Below the pieces are notes generated by a model, which was not told the origin of the DNA, did not search any database, and was given only the letters and a program-made list of their open reading frames with translations. Below are positions 24,338-31,517 of a DNA stretch of 32,497 nucleotides, in pieces. Source of the DNA: Bacteroidales bacterium (GTDB lineage: Bacteria > Bacteroidota > Bacteroidia > Bacteroidales > P3); NCBI GenBank assembly GCA_024400495.1, contig JAKSMR010000029.1, forward strand, positions 1 through 32,497. The letters are read 5' to 3'. Made by a program: the position numbers and the translations under genes. How positions within the stretch are numbered: the first letter of the stretch is position 1; the number at the start of each line of letters is the position of its first letter.

Positions 24338-24344
24338 ATCTTCG

Positions 24345-24352
24345 TATTTTTG
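24345..24352 (+). promoter_or_regulatory. -7 element of the kamB-kamC promoter
   Basis: TATTTTTG matches TAnnTTTG exactly. At the -33 distance the sequence is TTTC (24323-24326), a near match. The element lies 8 bases beyond the -33 box of the opposing ptb promoter, so polymerase at one would hinder the other. Confidence 0.6.
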
Positions 24353-24464
24353 CATCAGGAAACGGCGCAGGACACAAGCCCTCGTTCTGGAGCTACACAG
24401 CTGGAAATAAAACTGTTGTGCAACCCAAGGCTGCTTGCTCTTTGTGCCCGAACTTTTTGGACCG

Positions 24465-25484
24465 ATGCCTTTTATCAACGACATACTACGCCATCGCAGC
24501 CTCTCCATCGTGGGATTGGAGAAGAACACCGGCAAGACCGTCTGCCTCAACTATGTGCTGCGCCGCCTCAACGAGGTTGGGGCACGTGCCGCCATCACCT
24601 CCATCGGCGTCGACGGCGAGCAGACCGACTCTGTCTACGCTACCGCCAAGCCCGAAGTGACGCTCTACGAAGGCATGCAGTTCATCACCTCCGAGAAGCA
24701 CTACCTCCAGCGCCGCCTGGTGTCGCAGCTTCTCGAGGTCGACAGCCAGCGCACCTCCTTGGGGCAGCTCGTCACCGGCGAGGTGCTCTGCCGCGGGAAG
24801 ATCCTCCTCTCCGGCGCCGCCTCCTCCGAGAAGCTGCGCTCGCAGATCGACCACTTCAAAGAGCAGGGCATGGAGCTCACCATCGTCGATGGAGCCCTCT
24901 CCCGTCTCTCGCTGGCTTCCCCCACCGTTACCGACGCCATGATTCTGGCCACCGGCGCCGCCGTCTCCCTCCATCTCCCTCAGCTCATCTCCCGCACCAA
25001 GTTCCTCCACCAACTCATCAATCTCCCCGAGGTCGACGCCACTATGCGGCAGCGCCTCTCCCACATCACCCAGGGCATCTGGGCCGTCGATAGCGACGGC
25101 CAGCCTCACGACCTCCATATCGCCTCTGTCTTCCTTCTCGGGCGTGGCGACAATCAGGACGACCTCTTCCGCTACGGAACCACCCTCTTCGTTTCCGGAG
25201 CGGTAAGCACACAGCTGGTCAAGTACCTCGCCTCGCAGAAACAGATCAAAGACATCACCCTCATCGTGCGCGACTTCACCAAGTTCTTCGTCACCCCCGA
25301 GGTCTATGCCGAGTATATCCGTCGTGGCGGCACTATGCTCGTCCTCCAGCAGTCGAAGCTGCTCGCCATCACCTTCAACCCCACCTCGCCTACGGGCTAC
25401 ACCATGCCCTCTCGCGAGACCTGCGAGAAGCTGAGCGAAGCGCTGGGTACTCCTGTCTACGACGTAATGAAAATAAACGACTAA
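24465..25484 (+). CDS. kamB: KamB-like lysine 5,6-aminomutase reactivase subunit
   Basis: KamB and KamC occur in lysine-fermentation clusters and are assigned to ATP-dependent reactivation of the B12- and PLP-dependent lysine 5,6-aminomutase. The protein has a P-loop near the N-terminus, SIVGLEKNTGKT (14-25), and FITSEKHYLQRRLVSQLLEVDSQRTSLGQLVTGEVLCRGKILLSG, a typical KamB stretch. Then follow TIVDGALSRLSLASPTVTDAMILATGA. I chose the ATG at 24465 (339 residues); the frame can be extended to a TTG at 24435, but the ATG better fits the short segment before the P-loop. The gene precedes kamC by 17 bases. The aminomutase subunits kamD/kamE are not in this window. Confidence 0.8.
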   Translation: MPFINDILRHRSLSIVGLEKNTGKTVCLNYVLRRLNEVGARAAITSIGVDGEQTDSVYATAKPEVTLYEGMQFITSEKHYLQRRLVSQLLEVDSQRTSLGQLVTGEVLCRGKILLSGAASSEKLRSQIDHFKEQGMELTIVDGALSRLSLASPTVTDAMILATGAAVSLHLPQLISRTKFLHQLINLPEVDATMRQRLSHITQGIWAVDSDGQPHDLHIASVFLLGRGDNQDDLFRYGTTLFVSGAVSTQLVKYLASQKQIKDITLIVRDFTKFFVTPEVYAEYIRRGGTMLVLQQSKLLAITFNPTSPTGYTMPSRETCEKLSEALGTPVYDVMKIND

Positions 25485-25501
25485 CCAGTTCTGCCTTCGT
25501 T

Positions 25502-26905
25502 ATGATTTTGTTGAAGAATATCTTGAAAGACGATCCTGCGTTCCAATATGTTGTCGACGACCTCGAGTTGATGTCGCCTGTGGGACAGCAGCGTCTGCTC
25601 AATGCTCCGTGGATTACCGAGCGCGCAGCCATCGAGGCCGAGTACGACCGCATCGACCGCGCCATCGCGCTCCTCTCCAACGCCGACGCCGCGCCTTCTG
25701 TCAATGTTGTGCGCCATCAGCTTATGCAGCTCCACGACATCAAAGGCACCCTGTCCAGCCTCAAGGGCCACATCCTTCTCAACGAGATCGAGCTCTTCGA
25801 GGTCAAGCTCCTCGCCCATCTCTATGGCGTCGCCGCCAAGCATCTCGCCTCTGTTGGCGAAGAGGGTCTGCTTGCCTTCGACGGACATCCCCTGCAGGCC
25901 ACGCTCCAGGAGGTCTTCGCTCTCCTCGACCCCGACAACACCGGCATGGCCCATTTCTATATCTACGACAGCTACGACCCCCGTTTGGCGCCCCTGCGCA
26001 AAGCGCTCAAAGAGAACGAGGATGCCGACATCTTCTCGCAGCAGGAAGCCGTGCAGCAGGAGGTCATCGTGCGTCTCTGCGACAAGCTGCACCCCTATGC
26101 CGAAGCGCTCTCCAGCGCCCTCGAGCAGATGGGCTATCTCGACCTGCTGCTGGCTAAAGCCACCCAGGCCCGTAGCTGGCAGCTCTGCCGCCCCGTCCTT
26201 AGCGGCGAGCGCCACTATCTCAGAGCCCTCTTCAATCCTCGTCTCAAGCAGCACAACGAGCAGGAAGGGCTGCGCTATCAGCCCGTCGATATCGAGCTCA
26301 AGGAAGGGCTCTGCCTCATCACCGGCGCCAATATGGCAGGCAAGACGGTGCTCCTCAAGACCGTCGGCATCGCCCAGCATATGGCCCAGTTCGGCATGTT
26401 CGTGCCCGCTCAGGAGGCGTCGCTCCGCCTCGTCGACGACGTGGTGCTCTGCATCGGCGACGAGCAGAACGAGATGAACGGCCTCTCCTCCTTCGCCAGC
26501 GAGATCATCAAGATCAGCGACGCCCTTCGCCGCACTCGCCACGAGCAGCTCCTGGTGCTCATCGACGAGCCTGCCCGCACCACCAACCCCATCGAGGGCA
26601 AAGCTATCGTTCAGGCTATGGGAGCCCTCCTGGCCCAGCAGCATAGCATCAGCATGGTCACCACCCACTACAGCCAGCTCGGTCTCGACTGCCGCCGCCT
26701 TCGTGTCAAAGGCTTTGTGGAGGATATGAACGACGTCGCCCTCACCCCGCAGAACATCAACAGCTTCATGGACTATTCTCTCGTCGAGGACACCACCGAC
26801 GAGGTGCCTCACGAAGCCCTCCGCATCGCCGCCATCCTGGGCTGCGACCAGGAGATGATAGCCCTCGCTCAGGAGCATCTGAAGCACCATAAAACCAACG
26901 GATGA
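25502..26905 (+). CDS. kamC: KamC-like MutS-related ATPase of the lysine 5,6-aminomutase reactivase
   Basis: A 467-residue MutS-related protein with lever/clamp-like helices and a C-terminal ABC-type ATPase, but without the mismatch-recognition domain of MutS. Motifs: Walker A TGANMAGKTVLLKTVG (about 274-289), the signature region EMNGLSSFASEIIKIS and Walker B LLVLIDEPARTTNP. Then follow SMVTTHYSQLGLDC with the switch His. It is translated 17 bases after kamB. Pairing with a KamB-like protein makes the reactivase role more likely than DNA repair. The alternative is a MutS2-like recombination factor, but the Smr domain is missing. Confidence 0.82.
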   Translation: MILLKNILKDDPAFQYVVDDLELMSPVGQQRLLNAPWITERAAIEAEYDRIDRAIALLSNADAAPSVNVVRHQLMQLHDIKGTLSSLKGHILLNEIELFEVKLLAHLYGVAAKHLASVGEEGLLAFDGHPLQATLQEVFALLDPDNTGMAHFYIYDSYDPRLAPLRKALKENEDADIFSQQEAVQQEVIVRLCDKLHPYAEALSSALEQMGYLDLLLAKATQARSWQLCRPVLSGERHYLRALFNPRLKQHNEQEGLRYQPVDIELKEGLCLITGANMAGKTVLLKTVGIAQHMAQFGMFVPAQEASLRLVDDVVLCIGDEQNEMNGLSSFASEIIKISDALRRTRHEQLLVLIDEPARTTNPIEGKAIVQAMGALLAQQHSISMVTTHYSQLGLDCRRLRVKGFVEDMNDVALTPQNINSFMDYSLVEDTTDEVPHEALRIAAILGCDQEMIALAQEHLKHHKTNG

Positions 26906-26925
26906 TAAAAAAATTGCAGAATTAT

Positions 26926-26956
26926 TTTGTTATATCAAAAAAAACATGTACTTTTG
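26926..26956 (+). promoter_or_regulatory. Consensus promoter of the 44-residue protein gene
   Basis: TTTG (26926-26929) and TACTTTTG (26949-26956) are separated by exactly 19 bases, one of the best consensus matches in the window. Transcription should begin near 26963, giving a leader of about 73 bases. Confidence 0.8.
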
Positions 26957-27035
26957 CAGAACGTTTTACAAAGTGTCTTGTGCACATTAAACGCTATAAT
27001 TCAATTGATTAAATAACATAAAAAAGTATAATATC

Positions 27036-27170
27036 ATGGGTATTAATGCAAACAAGAAAGTAAAGAGAAGAAAAGTTAGAGTTCAGGGTAACAAGAACTC
27101 CACCAACAACTGGGGCATCACCGCTGCTGGTTGGAATGCTGTTCACAAAGCAATCATCAACGCTGAATAA
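27036..27170 (+). CDS. Small basic protein, 44 residues, unknown function
   Basis: The frame encodes MGINANKKVKRRKVRVQGNK (1-20), then NSTNNWGITAAGWNAVHKAI and INAE. The first half carries a cluster of Lys and Arg (residues 7-15 are KKVKRRKVR), while the second half could form an amphipathic helix with two Trp. No signal peptide or membrane segment is present. It has its own consensus promoter, a leader of about 73 bases and a terminator 31 bases after the stop. Codons are AAG/AAC/GTT-rich, like well-expressed genes. I do not recognise the family; nucleic-acid or ribosome binding is suggested by charge only. Confidence 0.75.
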   Translation: MGINANKKVKRRKVRVQGNKNSTNNWGITAAGWNAVHKAIINAE

Positions 27171-27200
27171 TAGCATCCGCGAAGATTTTCTTCCATAACT

Positions 27201-27236
27201 AATAAGGCTTCCCCAACGGGAGGCCTTATTTGTTTT
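27201..27236 (+). terminator. Rho-independent terminator after the 44-residue protein gene
   Basis: AATAAGGCTTCCC (27201-27213) pairs with GGGAGGCCTTATT (27218-27230), with one G-T pair and a 4-base loop, followed by TGTTTTG. The A-rich start and T-rich end could let it work in both directions. Confidence 0.9.
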
Positions 27237-27437
27237 GTCAAGGGGCGTTTTTTTCTCTTTTTCGGGGTTGGCGCGGCCCTTTTCTCCCCGTGTCCGACAA
27301 AAAAAAGGCTGCTGCTTTCTTCTGCAGCTGCCTCTCTTTCTATTTTTGGGGGTGATTTCTGAAGGATTCGGGAAGAATTCTCAGAAGAACCTTCTGTTTT
27401 GGGGTTCGTTTGTGACCTCAAGTATTGCTCATTTTTC

Positions 27438-27583
27438 TATTTTTTTAGGGGTTGCCCTGACTTTTTTTTAGGGGTTTCTCTGTGTTTTTTTTAGGGGTTA
27501 CCCTGTGTTTTTTTAGGGGTTACCCTGGCTTTTTTTAGAGTTTGCTCTGGTTTTTTAGGGGTTTCCCTAGGTTTTTTTGGGGG
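27438..27583 (+). repeat. Tandem array of poly-T plus mini-hairpin units
   Basis: At least six units of about 21-24 bases, each a run of 6-8 T followed by AGGGGTTnCCCT or a variant, then one or two bases and the next T-run. AGGG and CCCT can pair around a 4-base loop. One unit near 27537-27548 has AGAG-TTTG-CTCT, where both sides of the stem have changed together; the second unit has a G-T pair. A seventh, degenerate unit follows up to the radical SAM gene. From 27237 to 27437 the sequence is T- and G-rich low complexity with no gene. Confidence 0.7.
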
Positions 27584-27590
27584 GGTGCCA

Positions 27591-28670
27591 TTAGTCTTTC
27601 TTCAGCAGGGCTTCCACCTCCTTGCGGTGTTCGAAGAGGGCGCATCCTCCGTGGTGCTCGCCGCCCACCAGATGGGCCAGCTGCAGCTTGTGGAACAGAG
27701 GCGACGCCAATGCCCCTTTCACGCCCACTTCGAGCACGCTGGTGTCGCTGAAGGGTGAGAAAGGACAGGGTTCGGCTTTGCCCGTAGGCGAGATATGGAA
27801 GAATCCGCGTCCTGCTGCCAGGCAGCCTCCCATCTCTTCCTCGTCGCCGGGGAAGGAGAGGAATACCATCTGTGGGCATCGCTCGCGTTGGATGTTGATG
27901 GCCGCTTGGAGCTGGTGGATCTCCTCGTTGTTGAGGGCCAGGTGGTCGGAGCCTTCCTGTGCGGGCACATATTCCACATAGATGACCACCTTGCAGCCTT
28001 GGGCCACAAGATCCTGCACAAACGCGCCTGAGGTCACCGTCTGCCAGTTCTGCGAGGTCACGGTGATGGAGGTGCCGAAGAACACCTTCTCTTTGCTGAG
28101 CAGCTCCATAGCATGTCTCACCCTCTGGTGCACACCTTCTCCGCGACGGTCGTCGGTGTCGTCGTCGTTGCCTTCGAGGCTGATGAGAGGGATGATGTTG
28201 TGGCTTTTGCTGAAGAAAGGAAGGCTTTTTTCGTTGATTAGCGTGCCGTTGGTGAACACGGGGAAGATCATATTCCTCACCTGAGCGGCCTCCTCCAGGA
28301 TGTCCATGCGTGTCAGCGGTTCGCCGCCTGCCAGGAGGGCGAAGTTGATGCCCAGCGAGGCGGCCTCGTCGAAGATGGCTCTCCATTGCTCGGCCTTGAG
28401 GCCTTGGCCGCCTTTGACCAACCCGTTCTGCACGGCGTAGCAGCCTTTGCGGCGCAGGTTGCAGGCGGTGGCGATGCTGGCGATGAGGAACGGGGGCACG
28501 TTGAGCCCTTCCTCTTGGGTCAGGGTGTCGCGTCGCTCCTCAGACTTGCCGAAGGCGTGCTGTATCTGGGCGAAGAAGAGAGCCTGCTTGGGGTTCCCCA
28601 ACACGTTCTGGTAGGCTGTGGTGACGATACGTTTGATGGCCGATGCCATGTATTGTTGTAAGTCGTTCAT
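27591..28670 (-). CDS. Radical SAM family protein with a substituted cluster cysteine
   Basis: A 359-residue protein with the radical SAM partial TIM barrel. The cluster motif region reads ACNLRRKGCYA (69-79). The usual motif is CNLxCxxCYA with three cysteines (C-x3-C-x2-C), but here the second is Arg74 between Cys70 and Cys77. The codon (minus strand, 28451-28449) is CGC, one base from TGC. The rest is well conserved: LLAGGEPLTR (112-121, SAM-binding GGE motif), FPVFTNGTLI and IIPLISLEGND. The C-terminal third has further cysteines (GGCLAAG, EPCPFS, HGGCALF), like a SPASM-type auxiliary cluster region. The gene follows the exported glutathione peroxidase by 19 bases. Its substrate is unknown. 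Confidence 0.85.
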   Translation of the reverse strand: MNDLQQYMASAIKRIVTTAYQNVLGNPKQALFFAQIQHAFGKSEERRDTLTQEEGLNVPPFLIASIATACNLRRKGCYAVQNGLVKGGQGLKAEQWRAIFDEAASLGINFALLAGGEPLTRMDILEEAAQVRNMIFPVFTNGTLINEKSLPFFSKSHNIIPLISLEGNDDDTDDRRGEGVHQRVRHAMELLSKEKVFFGTSITVTSQNWQTVTSGAFVQDLVAQGCKVVIYVEYVPAQEGSDHLALNNEEIHQLQAAINIQRERCPQMVFLSFPGDEEEMGGCLAAGRGFFHISPTGKAEPCPFSPFSDTSVLEVGVKGALASPLFHKLQLAHLVGGEHHGGCALFEHRKEVEALLKKD

Positions 28671-28689
28671 AGGGGTTGGTTCTGTTCTT

Positions 28690-29313
28690 TTATTTCTTCT
28701 CGAGGAGTTTCACGATCTCGGCTTCTATCTCCTCGGGGCTCACCATGGGCTCGAAGCGGCCTGCCACCTTGCCCTTGCGGTCGATGAGGAATTTGCCGAA
28801 GTTCCAGCGTACCTCGTTGCCTTTGTCGAAGCCCGAGTTGGTCTTCTGGTGGATCATGTCGAGCTGGGCGGCGAACTCGGCATATTTTTCGGGATAGCCT
28901 TTGAAGGGAGCCTTTTTCTTGAGCCATTTGTAGAGGGGTGCGGCGTTGGGGCCGTTCACCTCTATCTTCTCGAAGATGGGGAAGTCGACGCCATAGGTTG
29001 TCGAGCAGAATCCGCGGATCTCTTCCGAGGTGCCGGGTTCCTGGCCGAGGAACTGGTTGCAGGGGAAACCGAGCACCACCAGTCCTTGCGAGGCATATTT
29101 CTTGTAGAGCTTCACCAGCCCGTCATACTGAGGGGTGAGGCCGCAGCGGCTGGCTACGTTCACCACCAGCACCACCTTGCCTTTGTAGTCGCTCATGCTG
29201 ACCTCCTTGCCGTCGAGGTCTTTCATCTTGAATTTGTAGAAGGAGTTCTGGGCGTTCAAGCTGCCGGCACAAAGCATTAGGGCTGCCATTGCAATTATAA
29301 GCAGATGTTTCAT
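28690..29313 (-). CDS. Exported glutathione peroxidase family protein
   Basis: Reduces hydroperoxides using thiol donors, probably thioredoxin in this lineage. The 207-residue protein has an N-terminal signal peptide (1-22, ending GSLNAQ), so it acts in the periplasm. The thioredoxin-like fold carries the peroxidatic Cys57 in VNVASRCGLTPQY, the second motif LGFPCNQFLGQEPG with Gln, and EVRWNFGKFLIDRKG with Trp. It is a cysteine, not selenocysteine, enzyme. It is separated by 92 bases from the nitroreductase upstream and by 19 bases from the radical SAM gene downstream. A cytoplasmic paralogue is encoded at 30676-31227. Confidence 0.93.
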   Translation of the reverse strand: MKHLLIIAMAALMLCAGSLNAQNSFYKFKMKDLDGKEVSMSDYKGKVVLVVNVASRCGLTPQYDGLVKLYKKYASQGLVVLGFPCNQFLGQEPGTSEEIRGFCSTTYGVDFPIFEKIEVNGPNAAPLYKWLKKKAPFKGYPEKYAEFAAQLDMIHQKTNSGFDKGNEVRWNFGKFLIDRKGKVAGRFEPMVSPEEIEAEIVKLLEKK

Positions 29314-29405
29314 CTTGTCGTTTCTTTTTGTGGGTTATTGATATGAGTCTTTCTTTCCCTCCCTCGCTTGTCCCTCGTGCAGGAGGGGGGGTGGAGGATG
29401 TTTTT

Positions 29406-30080
29406 CTAGAGTTTTTTCTCCCAGGCTACGGGTTGACTGGCTCCTACTTCAAAGAAGTAGCGTACGATGCCGAGGTCCATCTTGGTGAAAGGACCGAAGG
29501 AAGAGCGCTGGCGCACTTTGCCGTCTGCTAGCTCGAAGTGGAATTTCTGCTGGTTGATGGCGGTAGGAGCCTTGAGGGCACATCTTGCGCCATTCACAAA
29601 CCAGTCGGGGGTGTCGGCGTTGACGAGGGCGACGTCGTGGAGGTCCTTCACCTTGTGGTTCACGCCGTTGCCGTTGCCGAAGCCGAGGGCTATTACGGCC
29701 TCCACCTTGTCTCCGGGGCGTAGGCAGAAGGCGTCGCTCACCTTGCGGAAGGTCATTCCCACCCAGCAGCTGTCGAGGCCGAGCTGTTTGGCGCGGAGCA
29801 TCACCTTGGCGCCGTAGTAGCCTAGCAGCATGTCGAGGTCGTCGCCTTTGGGGCCGGCAAGCACGAGGTAGTTGCGCACGTTGGTGAACATGCCGTAGTG
29901 GAACAGCTTGCTGCCGAAGGCCTTGGGCTCGTCAAGCACGAGCTGCATGTTGAGGTTCGCGGCCTCGTTGCATTCTTTTATGAGTTGCTGCAGCGGCTCG
30001 GCTATCGCCTGGGGGATGGGGTCGAGGGTGTAGCTGCGGATGGAGTGGCGCTGGTTTACAGCTTCTTCTATTGTCAGCAT
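29406..30080 (-). CDS. Nitroreductase family protein
   Basis: A 224-residue FMN-dependent oxidoreductase of the nitroreductase fold. NQRHSIRSYTLDPIP (8-22) is the FMN-binding N-terminal motif; FHYGMFTNVRNYLVLAG and LGYYGAKVMLRAKQLGLDSCWVGMTF contain the characteristic LxAxxLGLxxxWVG-like segment. PGDKVEAVIALGFG precedes the C-terminal half. Substrate is unknown: such enzymes reduce quinones, nitro compounds or disulphide-like substrates. It lies between the MarR-like gene (95 bases) and the exported peroxidase (92 bases) and is probably part of the same stress-response transcript. Confidence 0.88.
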   Translation of the reverse strand: MLTIEEAVNQRHSIRSYTLDPIPQAIAEPLQQLIKECNEAANLNMQLVLDEPKAFGSKLFHYGMFTNVRNYLVLAGPKGDDLDMLLGYYGAKVMLRAKQLGLDSCWVGMTFRKVSDAFCLRPGDKVEAVIALGFGNGNGVNHKVKDLHDVALVNADTPDWFVNGARCALKAPTAINQQKFHFELADGKVRQRSSFGPFTKMDLGIVRYFFEVGASQPVAWEKKL

Positions 30081-30175
30081 ATGATGTTTTTTTTATTATC
30101 CGTTTCGGCGGAAATTGTTTAGATCTGAAAAAAAAAGTGGCGCATTTCCTTCAAAACGCCTTTGTGGGACCGTTG

Positions 30176-30619
30176 TCAGGTGTTGGGTTTCATCGTCGCA
30201 ATCAGCTTGTCGAGGATAGGCACCAGGGCCTGCAGGTCGTCCACGCCGATGCCGGCGCCCACCACCTCGCGTGCGATGCAGTTCGGTATCTCTTTCATCT
30301 TCTCCTCCAGCTTGCGGCCCTCGGGCGTGAGCGACACGATGCGCTGCCGGCTGTCGGCCTGGCTCTGCTGCCGCACGATGAGGCCCTGGCTCTCCATGCG
30401 CTTGAGCAGGGGGGTGACGGTGTTGGTCTCCAGCATCAGCCGTTCGGTGATCTCGCTGATGATGAGGTGGTCCTTCTCCCAGAGCACCATCAGCACCAGA
30501 TATTGGGGATAGGTGATGCCGAAGGGCTTGAAGTAGGGGGCGTAGCTGGCCGTGATGAGTCGTGCTGCCGTGTAGATGCGGAAGCAGAGCTGGTTGTCGA
30601 GTAGGAGTTGTTTGTACAT
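30176..30619 (-). CDS. MarR/OhrR-like transcriptional regulator
   Basis: A 147-residue winged-helix MarR-family protein. The start MYKQLLLDNQLCFRIYTAARLI places Cys12 in the position of the OhrR reactive cysteine (C15 in Bacillus, C22 in Xanthomonas). GITYPQYLVLMVLWE and IISEITERLMLETNTVTPLLKRMESQGLI form the DNA-binding core; RQQSQADSRQRIVSLTPEGRKL is the wing. A second cysteine, Cys114, is about 102 residues later, close to the spacing of two-cysteine OhrR proteins. It probably represses the neighbouring peroxidase genes and is released by organic hydroperoxides. The likely operators are the two palindromes at 31235-31256 and 31327-31348. Confidence 0.9.
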   Translation of the reverse strand: MYKQLLLDNQLCFRIYTAARLITASYAPYFKPFGITYPQYLVLMVLWEKDHLIISEITERLMLETNTVTPLLKRMESQGLIVRQQSQADSRQRIVSLTPEGRKLEEKMKEIPNCIAREVVGAGIGVDDLQALVPILDKLIATMKPNT

Positions 30620-30675
30620 TTTGTGCTGGTGTTATGCGTTTTTTTTTCCTTGAAGAGGCTAGGGGGTGGAGGCTC

Positions 30676-31227
30676 TTAGAGCAGGGCTGCCACCTCCGAT
30701 TCTATCTGCTTGGGCGTCACGGTAGGGGCAAAGCGCTTCACTACGCGTCCTTCGCGGTCTACGAGGAATTTCTCGAAGTTCCATTGGATGTCGTTGCTTT
30801 TTTTGCTCTTTCCGTTGAGTTTTGAGGTCAGCGAGATCATCAGGCCCGAGAGGCCGCCGCCGCGACCCTCGCGACTCTCGATGGCCTGCTTCAGGAAGGT
30901 GTAGAGAGGAGCCTCGTTGGGGCCGTTCACGTCGATCTTCTTGAACCGGGGGAAGGTGGTGTCGTAGGTCAGCGTGCAGAAAGAGTTGATCTGCTCATCG
31001 TCGCCTTTGGCTTGCTCCATAAACTGGTTGCAGGGGAAGTCGAGGATCACGAAACCAGCCTCTTTGTGTTTGCGGTAGAGCTCTTCGAGAGCCGTATACT
31101 GAGGCGTGAGTCCGCATCCGGTGGCGGTGTTCACGATAAGCATCACCTGACCGCGATATGCGTCGAGCGAAACCTCGACATCCTTGCCGTCCTGGCGCTT
31201 GAAAACTTTAATTTCGTAGATATTCAT
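30676..31227 (-). CDS. Cytoplasmic glutathione peroxidase family protein
   Basis: A 183-residue paralogue of the exported protein at 28690, without a signal peptide. The peroxidatic Cys38 is in VNTATGCGLTPQYTALE. The second motif ILDFPCNQFMEQAKGDDEQ and IQWNFEKFLVDREG complete the catalytic Cys-Gln-Trp set. The insertion IESREGRGGGLSGLMISLTSKLNGKSKKS is somewhat longer than in the exported paralogue. It is the first gene of the minus-strand stress cluster, 56 bases upstream of the MarR-like regulator. Confidence 0.93.
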   Translation of the reverse strand: MNIYEIKVFKRQDGKDVEVSLDAYRGQVMLIVNTATGCGLTPQYTALEELYRKHKEAGFVILDFPCNQFMEQAKGDDEQINSFCTLTYDTTFPRFKKIDVNGPNEAPLYTFLKQAIESREGRGGGLSGLMISLTSKLNGKSKKSNDIQWNFEKFLVDREGRVVKRFAPTVTPKQIESEVAALL

Positions 31228-31234
31228 AATGTTT

Positions 31235-31256
31235 AATATATCGTTTGCGATTTAAT
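31235..31256. promoter_or_regulatory. Operator-like palindrome 1, upstream of the peroxidase operon
   Basis: The core ATCG-TTTG-CGAT is a perfect inverted repeat, flanked by TTAATAT and TTAATT. It lies 8-29 bases upstream of the peroxidase start, in the presumed 5' leader. Its half-site TCGC/TTGCGA is shared with the palindrome at 31327-31348. A MarR-family binding site is the likely reading. Confidence 0.55.
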
Positions 31257-31310
31257 TATCAGCAAATAAAGCAATGTTTATATGCTTTTATGCCTCATGT
31301 TTTCGGTTTG

Positions 31311-31318
31311 CAAAGATA
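31311..31318 (-). promoter_or_regulatory. -7 element of the peroxidase/MarR operon promoter
   Basis: On the minus strand this reads TATCTTTG, an exact TAnnTTTG match, 84 bases upstream of the peroxidase start. The -33 region falls inside the palindrome at 31327-31348, so a bound repressor would block polymerase. Confidence 0.65.
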
Positions 31319-31326
31319 CAAAATTA

Positions 31327-31348
31327 TTTATATCGCAAGCGACATAAA
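31327..31348. promoter_or_regulatory. Operator-like palindrome 2, over the -33 region
   Basis: A 22-base imperfect palindrome with half-sites TTTATATCGC and GCGACATAAA around a central AA. The halves mismatch at one position only, besides the centre. It shares its centre with palindrome 1 and overlaps the predicted -33 element. Best candidate operator of the MarR/OhrR-like regulator encoded in the same cluster. Confidence 0.6.
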
Positions 31349-31400
31349 TGGAATTTTATGATTTTTTCACAATCCGGAGCGCTCCTGTGCCGGCTAGTTT

Positions 31401-31436
31401 CGGGGAGGGGGTGGAGGCAGTCTGCCTCCCCCAACT
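31401..31436. other. GC-rich hairpin in the intergenic region
   Basis: The segment GGGGGTGGAGGCAG faces CTGCCTCC followed by CCC, so an 8-bp perfect stem (GGAGGCAG/CTGCCTCC) forms almost without a loop. It has no T-tract on the plus strand. Function is not clear. Confidence 0.35.
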
Positions 31437-31517
31437 AAGGCTTTGGAAGTTACTTTTTGTAAGAAATCATCGTTTTTTTTAGTGCGGTTGCTGGAGTTGT
31501 CGGTTGGGGTGGGCTGC

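Noticed and set aside
24435-24464. TTG start adding ten residues to KamB
   Set aside because: The ATG at 24465 gives a normal short lead to the P-loop and a better start codon.
25481-26890. 469-codon open frame opposite kamC
   Set aside because: The plus strand has Walker A and B motifs of a MutS-like ATPase; the antisense frame has none and follows its codon bias.
27143-27421. 92-codon minus-strand frame after the 44-residue gene
   Set aside because: It overlaps the terminator and T/G-rich low-complexity DNA; its Lys/Pro/Glu-rich content reflects that.
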